64,000 nt of DNA from Urophycis tenuis (lineage: Eukaryota; Chordata; Actinopteri; Gadiformes; Phycidae): the NCBI GenBank assembly GCA_036785325.1, contig JAXIVH010000081.1:756025-820024 (forward strand). The letters are read 5' to 3'. This document shows positions 53,992 to 64,000 of the stretch, one piece after another. Both the position numbers and the translations under genes were made by a program. The notes under the pieces are model-generated. The model searched no databases. It was not told where the DNA came from and saw only the letters and a list, made by a program, of their open reading frames with translations. How positions within the stretch are numbered: the stretch's first letter is position 1; each line of letters opens with the position of its first letter.

Positions 53992-56900
53992 TCAGTGTTG
54001 GCTGTAAAATGATTTATGAACCAGTTCAAGGTTTGTTTGTGTTTTAATGATGATAAAGATGATGATGATAAGATGGGTTATGTAATCAAACTCAGGAACA
54101 GCTACGGCAACCGGTTTTTCCAGAAGTCACATTCATGTGCTTTGAGGGTACTCAAGTTACACACAGAGAATCTTTGCCTTTTGTTTTTGACAAGCAAACC
54201 CGAAGGTTTAGCAGAAACGGGAGAATCACAACAACCACCTAACAACTATATATTTTCGTGAAAAAAAAACAAACAAAAAAAACCTGTTCTGCCACACACC
54301 CACGACAACGCACAGCTCAATGGAAGACCAGGCATTCTGCTCTCCCCCCCTGTCTCTGGGGTGCCATCACAGACCACCCAACACCTCCCAAGAAAATGAC
54401 GTCCGTCCGTTATCTTTGGGCCTCTATCTTTGGAGAGAGAACACAAGAAGACAAAGATGGCCTTTCCTGTCAAAGAAAGCCGAAGGCAAATAGCAGTTGC
54501 TGTGTGAGCTGACGCAAGTGTGTACCAACATGAATTGGGGAACACCCCCCCCCACATACACACACACACACATACTAAGAGTGCAATCCATCAAATAGCT
54601 GTAACAGACACTCAGGCATGCTTCCTGCATATCCATGCTTGACCTCCATATTGTACACATTGGGTTAAAGGGAAAGCACCTTAGTGAGAGTCCAGTAGTG
54701 GAAAAAAAAAGTGAAAAGTAAAAAGTGAAAGACTTTCACTTTTTACTTTTACTTTTCACACAACTCAAGTAGCCCTCAGTTCCATCCATCACTTTTCAGA
54801 CACAATGGCTGGCTATAGTCAGCCCTTCCATTGGCCCAGCAGGACCTGTAGTAACACCTAATCAAATCTGTTGATTTGTACCGTACAGCTGAGTAGTCTA
54901 ATCATTTCAAACTTAAACAGCACATGGCCTAATGCTCAAATCCATATAGGCCTAAGACATCACTTTGTGGAAGGAACTATGCAAAAAAATAAATCAGGAT
55001 GTAGTCGTGCAGTAGATGAGTCAATGTCTGCTTACAACACAGTCAGTGGAGGGGTGTCCTTACAGCATATGCTGACAACGCAAACATCATCTCGGTCTCC
55101 ATCATCACCTCGTTTATTATGGAAGAGAAACTGAACCAGTTTGTTTCCCCCTCTCCAAAAGAGAAGCTTACAGAGCAAACTATTTGGTATCCGATGACTG
55201 GAATAGGCTGTTATCAGGCGAGTCATTATGGTTCTTTATGGCAGGGACCACAATTATGGTTCGGCCCATCTGAGACCGCAGGGACAAGGGCCCATTCTGT
55301 GTGGCCTACAGAAGGTACACGTCATACAATTAGGGGTCGTAAACACCCTTACCTGGTCAAGAGAATTTAAATGAATCAAATCCACAGCTTAATAGGACAG
55401 ATTATTTTTAATCAAATCGTGGTGGAAAGAACCGATGTTTTTCCAAATACAATCATAAATCACATAATTGCATCACATGCACAACCGTAGTTTCAGGCCA
55501 AGGGATGGTTTCGCTCGTTTCTCTACAACGTGCACCATCTCATGCGCATGCAGTGTTGGACAGGGCCGGGAGCAGGGAGGAGGTTGGGTTAGTTTCAGGT
55601 TCCTGGGCTCTCCCCGAGGACAAACGCCTCCCACTTGGCCAGCAAGGCCGCGTGCCTCGTTTACCCGACGAGTGTAATACAACATGACTAGGACTAATGA
55701 TTACACTTCTTTTATTGTTCTTCTTGAGTCGACTGTTGCCAAATCAAATGGGAGTCTGACAATGCGACGACAATAAAACGCAACCAAATCATAGAAGCGT
55801 GTTTTATATGACGGGCTTCCCGGCATCCCGGTGTTGGGTTCTGGGAATGTTTCCGGTCTCGGCTGGGTGTCGGGAGGACTTGGCTTGGTTTGGTTTCAGT
55901 TTCGTGATGACTGCATCACTGGGCTGCATTCAAAGGGAGCCGTTGTGCTACGTTGACCTCCCATACCTTCACACGAAGACGAAGTAGAACAGAGAAGGAA
56001 CACAACAGTACATTATTGTCCCTGCGCATGACATTAATGCATAGCGTGACAAACTGCACAATTAAACAGCAACTCAAGCAGCCCTCAGTTCCGACGTTTT
56101 ATAGGCACCTTGATCAGCGATTACAAAAGGAACAAAGGTCTTTGGCCATTACAATCCTTTTCAAAATGTAGCCTAGAGTGACTTCACAGGTGGTAGGGGG
56201 CACCCAGATGTATGATTAAAGAATAATAAAAAATAAAAAAAAACAGTGCCCCAGGTCATGGTGTATGATCCATCCATCACATTTCAGAAAACAGGGCGCC
56301 TTACACAAGCAAGCACGCCCCTGACATTACCTTTGCGTCCACCACGGAAAGTCCCAAAATGGCTGACACTGCCTGGCGTTCAGTCAAACCAACTCAGCCG
56401 GCAGCAGGACGGCCGCCGCCTCCGCGACCTGCCGAGGGATCGGGGAAAGGGAGGTTAGAAACAGCAGGAGGCGCGTGTACATGGACGGAGGTCAAAGAAA
56501 GGTCACCTTGGTGGTAAAGTACCTACCCAGCTCATCTTGTAAGCGGGCTCTCCAGATGGGACACTTACCGCGCAGCGAACCAACGTCTCCTGGCATAGCG
56601 TTATGTCCACACCTATGCAGGAGGCGAGGGGGTGGGGTAACCTACAAAGAGCACAAACACTGAGGATACCAACGTAGGGAGCTCCGAGGGGGGGTGAAAG
56701 GTCATGTGCACGGTGAGTAGGGGGCATGTGAATGGAAAATGTGGGAGGAATATGCGTGGTGGGGTATTGCACAATTGGTGACATGAAGACATGTAGACAC
56801 TTTCTTTTCGTTGTCGTCGTTAGCTGTTGTCGCGGCAACACGCGGCCATATCGGAGCAATAGCGTTAGCAATCACGGACCACTTGTTTAGATTGCAACAG

Positions 56901-57018
56901 GAATTGATGACGAAATTGAGGGAAGTTAAGAAGTGAAACTTGTCGACTGAAAAGACCTCACCTATGAGCAATGCAATGATGCGAGTTAGAACGCCGCACT
57001 TTTTTTTGGCAACATGTG
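53992..57018. other. Intergenic, no convincing gene
   Basis: Many short open frames without domains on both strands. The hairpin at 54711-54759 is the only structured element noted. Poly-C lies at 54547-54554. Confidence 0.45.
54711..54759. repeat. Short A/T-rich hairpin
   Basis: gtgaaaagtaaaaagtgaaa on the left is mirrored by tttcactttttacttttact on the right, ending cttttcac. The right arm has one extra 6-base unit. No loop remains. Confidence 0.85.
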
Positions 57019-57024
57019 TTTATT
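57019..57024 (-). terminator. Polyadenylation signal of rbm4 paralogue 2
   Basis: AATAAA on the minus strand, about 750 bases beyond the inferred 3' UTR acceptor near 57773. Confidence 0.5.
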
Positions 57025-57772
57025 TAAAAGACTTGGAAATGAAAAGAAGTCTCTGAAGGAAATAAATTTGTACATGTCGTTGCTAAATGTATTAGGGATT
57101 CAATGTCCGCAAAAAGTAAAAAAAAAATATAATTTTAAAACAACAGTGGAAATGTGATTCGTCATGCGTCGCAATTAGGTGGTCGGTTATGAATGCACAA
57201 GCTGTATCACAGCGCACTACACTGGAATCACCCCGGCGGCCAGGGACACAATCCATAGCATTTTTGTAGAACAGAAAACCCCCCCGCCCAAAGAAAAACT
57301 AAGAATGAATTGTCTTTCACACAAATCGGTTATTTAACTCACGAACAAATTAGGTCACAGTTTTCTGAGTCCGTGTTCAGTCGAAAAAAAGCAGAAGAGT
57401 GATTTTTTGTTGTCGATTTTTTTAACGTTGCGTTAAAAAAGGGTAGATGAGGCACCAGTAAACTTGTGAAACAGTCTGAACAGCAAAAACAAACATGACA
57501 ACAAAACAATAACCAAACAGGAAGGTCGTCGGCGGCGGCAACAACAGCCCAAGGAGGCGGACGTGTGTGAGAACCGAAGCCACCGCACCGTCGTTTTTTT
57601 TTTTATTTTTTATATTACGGACACATCCGCAATACAGTCGCTTCCGGGAGGCCTCAGGGGCCAACGCAACGCAATCCGCCGGAGACTAGAGACGAGGGGG
57701 GTTCGAGGGGGGGGGGTTGCGGGTATAGCGCCACGTGCATCAGCAGACGGACGATCTTGACAAAGTCTAAAC

Positions 57773-57888
57773 CTGGAAAGAGAGCACACCACACAGGTCA
57801 GGCCGGCTTTGCACTGCAGGACTCGCGCAAGCCTCGTCTTGTAGCGCTGACGGTCGCGGTGCCGGGCCGTCGACACAGCGAGCGCACA

Positions 57889-57919
<31 letters not shown>

Positions 57920-58145
57920 CGCTGTCTGGGTTTCTTTAGCAACAGGGGAGGCACATGTGTACAAGCTGTTGCACTGTTTTAACACCTTGTTGAAGATTCT
58001 CATTTTAACCAACACAGCTTGTTTTACTTAAAGCGTTTTTTTTTTTTGGGCCGCTATATTGTTTCCTACCCCGCCCAGGGCTGCCTGGCCGCCCCACACA
58101 ACAACCCAACACCACCGCGCGCACCCCCGGTCGTGCTCCACTCAC
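57773..58145 (-). other. Inferred 3' UTR intron of rbm4 paralogue 2
   Basis: About 31 bases after the stop the minus strand reads gacccaag|gtgagtgg, a strong donor. The acceptor ctctctttccag|gttta lies near 57773. It parallels the arrangement in paralogue 1, although the stop-to-donor distance is shorter. A (CA)n microsatellite is at 57892-57919. Confidence 0.5.
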
Positions 58146-58175
58146 CTTGGGTCTCTCGCTGGCTCTCTGGCGACG

Positions 58176-59404
58176 CTAATAGCCGGCATAGCGTTGCGGC
58201 GGTGGCGGAGGAGCCCCTGGGTAGGGTTCCCTGGGTCTGGGCACCGGGTACATGGGGGCCCGGGGCACCGGAGACAGCCGGGACCGCTCGTACGAGTAGC
58301 CGTTGCCGGCGGGGGGCGGCGCGGTGGGCAGAGGAGTGCGCCGGATGGGGCTCCTGTCCCTGGGGAAGAAGGGGGCGGCTGAGGTGGGTGGGGGGGGAGG
58401 GGCCAGGGCCCGGCCTTCATAGGGGTCGTAGGGGCGGTCCCTCCCCCCGGCGGGGGGTGGCGGCGGGACGGGGGGCGCCCGCCTGTCCATGTATGCCGGA
58501 GGGGCGTAGGAGGGGGGCGTGGCATAAGACGGGGGGGCCGGGTAGGAGGGGGGCGCGGCGCCGGTGTAGGGCGCGGCGGAGCCGTAGGGTCTCGCCCGGT
58601 ACTTCTCATAGTAGTCAACCACGTTGTATCCGTCCCGCTCGCCGTACCCGGCCTCCGGGTAGGGGGGCCGGCGCGGAGGTGGCGGCGGGGGCGGGGGAGG
58701 AAGATACCCATGCATGCGGCCTCTGTAGTGCATGTCGGGGTGGTCCCCCGGGTACGGACCAGGGGGGTAGTAACCCCCCCTGGGCATGTGCGGAGGGTAT
58801 TCCTCCTCTTCCTCTCCGCCCCTTGGGCGGTTCCTCGACAGCTGAACGTGAATACGCTTGCCTGCAAAAATACACTTTTTAAGTCATCGCCGAACGCACA
58901 ACTGTGTACTACAATTCAGAAATCAAAGGCCTGCTTACAAGCAGAAGGGGTGAAACACGTGCAAAGCATGCAACATGAGAATGTGCGAGAAGTACCTTGG
59001 AATTCAGTGTTGTCCAGTCCCTTGATGGCGTCCATTGCCTCCTCGCCGTTGGGCATGTGCACGAAGGCGAAGTTCTTGATGATAGCGCACTCAGACACGT
59101 CTCCGTACTCTTCGAACAGCCCACGGAGCTCATCGTCGTGGCCCTTCTCGACGTTGGCTATGTGGAGCTTAACGGGCCCGTTATTTTTGCCCCGGCTGGG
59201 CTCCACGTTGATTGGACGGCCGTGGAGTTTGTGGCCGTGCAGCTCGCGGATGGCTTTGGTCGCGGACTTCCGGTCCTCCATGTGAACGAAGGCGTAGTTT
59301 TTGTACTTTGCACACTCGGTGACCTGGCCGTATGGCGTGAACAGAGCTTCCAGCTCGTCCTTTTCCGCCTCCTGGGCGATGTTCCCAATAAAGATCTTCA
59401 CCAT
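58176..59404 (-). CDS. rbm4: RBM4-type RNA-binding protein, paralogue 2
   Basis: Coding exons 58996-59404 and 58176-58861 join in phase 1 at TEFQG/KRIHVQ to give 364 residues, the length of human RBM4. RRM1 has VKIFIGNI (2-9) and KNYAFVHM (35-42). RRM2 has VKLHIANV and KNFAFVHM. The low-complexity C-terminus is rich in P, Y and R: PPSYAPP-type repeats, NVVDYYEKYRARPYG, RDRPYDPYEGRALAP, FPRDRSPIRRTPLP, GYSYERSRLSPVPR and a final QRYAGY. As in paralogue 1 the CCHC zinc knuckle is missing, and an acidic GGEEEEEYPP stretch replaces it. An acceptor (catgtctttcag|aggtcg) lies 28 bases before the ATG, and a first noncoding exon probably ends at 59854 (gtcttg|gtaagttta). It likely shares splicing-regulator function with paralogue 1. 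Confidence 0.93.
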
Positions 59405-59853
59405 GGTTGCGACTTAGTGGCGACCTCTGAAAGACATGATGACAAGAACAAGTTTAAAACCCCCCGACGTGTGTCGTGTAAATGGCGGTGTGAGCAGTAT
59501 GAGGAAGCCCGGTTGGCGTGCTAACGAACTAGCTAGGTGACTTAAAAGCCAACAATGTACCCCGCAACAGATGGTACACAGGTGTCACAAAATCGCCGTC
59601 CAATGCAGATAGCATTTCCTATTACCTATTCAACTAGCAATACAATATGTACTTAATACACTACGTGTGTTGCTAGCATCTTCGCTATTCTAATTAGTCC
59701 ATGCTAACAGAAGCTAATTGTAGCTTTTCTTCCATCTTACCAAATTAATATATTTTCCTAGAATATATGACCATTCCTGCTGTGCCGTTTTCAGAAATGA
59801 TCGGAAATACACTTTAAAAATCAAACTTTGGTTTAAAAGCGATATAAACTTAC

Positions 59854-59970
59854 CAAGACTGCCCAACCAAGTACAGAGTCAAACACCGTCGAGTGATGCT
59901 GACGTTGTGTACGTCGTGACGTTGGCAATGTGCGTCGTGACGTGTACAGCGTACGTCGAAAAGTGATGGT
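59854..59970 (-). promoter_or_regulatory. Putative first exon and promoter of rbm4 paralogue 2
   Basis: The minus strand reads ggttgggcagtcttg|gtaagttt, ending a noncoding exon at 59854. Upstream (59895-59965) are several TGACGT/ACGTCA half-sites (gtacgtcgtgacgttgg, gtgcgtcgtgacgtg), which resemble CREB/ATF sites. The transcription start is not determined. Confidence 0.45.
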
Positions 59971-60240
59971 GGACGAGGTTGTGGTCAAACCTTTGTATTT
60001 GAAAGGCAAAGCTAAAAGTTATAGAATTAAAGATGTAACGGGTTTAAAAAAAATAAATAAAGGCTTGGTTCCATACCTTACCTTTTGTTTTATAACTTGT
60101 ACGTTTTCTATTTTCTTGAGCTAAGCTGCAGCCTACTGGCAGATACAATATTACTTTAAATATCAATGAAGTAACATACGAAGGCCATGAGCACAAAACA
60201 ATATCATGAGACTGAATTTGCGCTAAATTTATGAATTTGA

Positions 60241-60300
<60 letters not shown>

Positions 60301-60374
60301 ACGCACATTAACGTCATGCTCCAATAGCTCCAGCAACAAATAACCACAGCTTAACATCAAGTATGAAGCATACG
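59971..60374. other. Intergenic between rbm4 paralogue 2 and the PLAC8-like gene
   Basis: No gene seen. A (CA)n microsatellite lies at 60244-60303. Confidence 0.5.
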
Positions 60375-60380
60375 TTTATT
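60375..60380 (-). terminator. Polyadenylation signal of the PLAC8-like gene
   Basis: AATAAA on the minus strand about 190 bases past the stop codon at 60567. Confidence 0.6.
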
Positions 60381-60566
60381 TAAAAAAGAAATAAGAAAAT
60401 AAAAACTTTTTTAAGCCTGTTTTTTTACATGTCAACCCATACGATGGTGGACATAAAAAAGAGAGCACTGGGTAAAGAAAAATAAACCATAGGAACAATT
60501 AACACTCGCCAATTACTGCACCGCAAATTATTGCAACTTATTAGCGGTCGCTAACTATAGCGGTAA

Positions 60567-62016
<1,450 letters not shown>

Positions 62017-62033
62017 GGCTACAGAGGAACCAC

Positions 62034-62474
<441 letters not shown>

Positions 62475-62480
<6 letters not shown>

Positions 62481-62870
62481 AGAGAGAGAGAGAGCGTTTG
62501 CCACAATGGGCGTGTTCAGAGCAGTCTGGGTGCATGAAACCGAAAATACAGTTTTCACAGACATGCAGCTTCCTGAATGGGGCACAGGTGGTAAATCAGG
62601 AACCTGTGTGAGTTTCTATTCTGTTTACAAGGTTGTATTTGCAGAGAAATGAGCTCCAGATAGTACAGTCACAACACAAGGCCTATACGAACACCGGTTT
62701 GTGCCAGAGTTTGGAACAAACACTCAAGAGAGAGAGAGAGTTTGTCACAAGGGGGCGTGCTCGGAGCAGTCCGGGTGCATGAAACTGAAAATACAATTTA
62801 CATCTGTTTCCGAGGAAATGCAGCTTCCTGAATGGGGCACAGGTATCAGCGTTTTGAACAAACACTCATG
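62475..62870. repeat. Direct repeat of ~110 bases, each copy preceded by (GA)n
   Basis: The first copy (about 62495-62595) and the second (about 62740-62850) share gagcagtc-gggtgcatgaaa, gaaaatacaat and cagcttcctgaatggggcac. Each follows a short GA run, and each is followed or preceded by gaacaaacactca. The period is about 244 bases. Noncoding. Confidence 0.85.
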
Positions 62871-63006
62871 TTTGTAACTGCCATTGTTATAACTGTAATT
62901 TCAGCTTGAGTGCTGCTGGGGAGAGTATAACAGGGTATGAACATGTATGTATGAACATACATGTTGAACCATAAAGGAACCATAAAGGTACAATGGAACT
63001 ACTGAA

Positions 63007-63030
63007 GGGGGGGGGGGGGGGGGGGGGGGT
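63007..63030 (+). repeat. Poly-G run, 24 bases
   Basis: Uninterrupted G tract. Noncoding context. Confidence 0.97.
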
Positions 63031-63145
63031 TGAGGTTTATGGCATCATATATCTAGAGCTATCAAAGATGGAACTGGTGAAGCAGGCTGCAGGCGCTCAA
63101 CTTAACATTAATTTTTTTTATGCAACGTTGAGTTCCCAACAATTT

Positions 63146-63215
63146 AAATTACATTACATTGACATTTACATTTAGCAGACGCTTTTATCCAAAGCGACTT
63201 ACAAAGAGCACATTT
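63146..63215 (+). repeat. Short dispersed repeat (ATTTAGCAGACGCTTTTATC motif)
   Basis: acatttagcagacgctttta, then tccaaagcgacttacaaaga. It faces the inverted copy at 63900-63968, so the two may bound one old element of about 0.8 kb. Confidence 0.75.
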
Positions 63216-63899
63216 GTCATAAGAATGTGAAACATTTAATTGCTGCTAGTAAGAAAGTCACCAGAACAAGTAAACTTCACTGCTGGTCATGATGTAGTTG
63301 TTACATCATGTTATCTGGTATGTGACAATCAACTTGAAACCTTGAAGTATGGTTAAAGTGTTATATCATTGTGGTGGAATGTATGATTCTGTATTCTACT
63401 TTCATGTACATTTTTAGATACATGTCTGTAACCTTGTGAATTGGGTGCTGCCTTGGACAGGACTATCTATATTGTTTCAAGAATAATTTGACTCAATTAT
63501 TTAATTAATTATAACAATAATTAAGATGAATACAAGTCATTATATTGTCAGGTAGTTACAGGGAACTTTCAGGAAATGGAAGGGCACTTGGAATTCATTT
63601 ACTTTTGTCAAACCTCTATTTAGACGTTTTGGAAAACATTAAAAATGTTGTATTTACATACACTAGATCTGAGATAAATATCAGATCTACTGTATGTAGG
63701 CTACAGCCTGATTTGGGAAACTAATATTTTATAGGCCTAGGGAGGCTATTCTGGAAATAAACATTGTTTAATTGATATTATGTTTTCATGATCATTTCAA
63801 TTTGAAGCGAATAATTTGATATAGCCTTAGAAAAAAACAATGCAAACAAATTAATATATTGTAATATGTAGTAGCACAGTGTCTGCATGTCGAATCCCA
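63216..63899. other. No gene seen
   Basis: AT-rich noncoding DNA between the two inverted motif copies. Confidence 0.5.
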
Positions 63900-63968
63900 C
63901 AAATGTACTGATTGTAAGTCGCTTTGGACAAAAGCGTCTGCTAATTGCTGCTAAGGTAAATGTAATAT
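63900..63968 (-). repeat. Short dispersed repeat, inverted copy
   Basis: gattgtaagtcgctttggac, then aaaagcgtctgctaattgct. Inverse of the motif at 63146. Confidence 0.75.
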
Positions 63969-64000
63969 TTATCGTCAACAATTTGAAAAAACGCGATAAC

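Overview
The window looks like teleost fish nuclear DNA. The evidence is vertebrate spliced genes (two rbm4-type genes, tifa, a PLAC8/cornifelin-type gene and a small immunoglobulin-superfamily receptor), fish-type CR1/L2/Rex1-group LINEs, ZBED and other hAT transposons, a Tc1 remnant, tRNA-derived SINEs, many MITEs and long microsatellites. The species cannot be named from the sequence. No bacterial or viral genes, operons or CRISPR arrays were seen.

Region 1 (1-10740) is a transposon graveyard. It holds the 3' half of a hAT transposase gene (1141-2505) and a 5'-truncated LINE (3486-9181). That LINE is split by a hAT element (5569-8512) with an 8-bp target duplication. The hAT carries two MITEs, one of which contains an almost perfect 0.8-kb foldback (6470-7280). 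Two further MITEs and a palindrome follow.

Region 2 (10741-34003) is the main feature: a tandem array of U1 spliceosomal snRNA genes, all on the minus strand. There are 12 complete 164-nt copies and one 31-nt fragment. The spacers fall into two classes. X-type units are about 0.98 kb and carry a clear SPH/ZNF143-like distal element. Y-type units are about 0.885 kb and carry a diverged one. The last eight genes are uninterrupted, and part of them is arranged as a 1771-bp dimeric higher-order repeat in which alternate copies carry the same three U1 substitutions. Transposons broke the left half: an 8.8-kb ZBED hAT element (itself holding a minisatellite, another hAT, a TTAA-flanked MITE and a 4.1-kb LINE), a 958-bp hAT MITE, and a full-length LINE with an intact 1012-codon ORF.

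Region 3 (34003-42900) is gene-poor. It has one decayed multi-frame gene on the minus strand (36945-39063) whose C-terminal part has XPG/FEN1-like motifs, plus LINE tails.

Region 4 (42936-62016) holds the ordinary genes. These are a five-exon ITIM-bearing Ig receptor (+), an rbm4 paralogue (-), tifa (+), a second rbm4 paralogue (-), and a PLAC8/cornifelin-like gene (-) that is intact except for a one-base phase conflict in the model. The two rbm4 genes share RRM1-RRM2 architecture, intron phase and probable spliced 3' UTRs, but both lack the CCHC zinc knuckle of mammalian RBM4. The right end (62016-64000) is microsatellites, a LINE tail and short dispersed repeats.

Genes, motifs and repeat boundaries were read directly from the sequence. 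Family names come from recognition of conserved motifs, with no database search. Exon limits follow splice consensus and reading phase and are inference.
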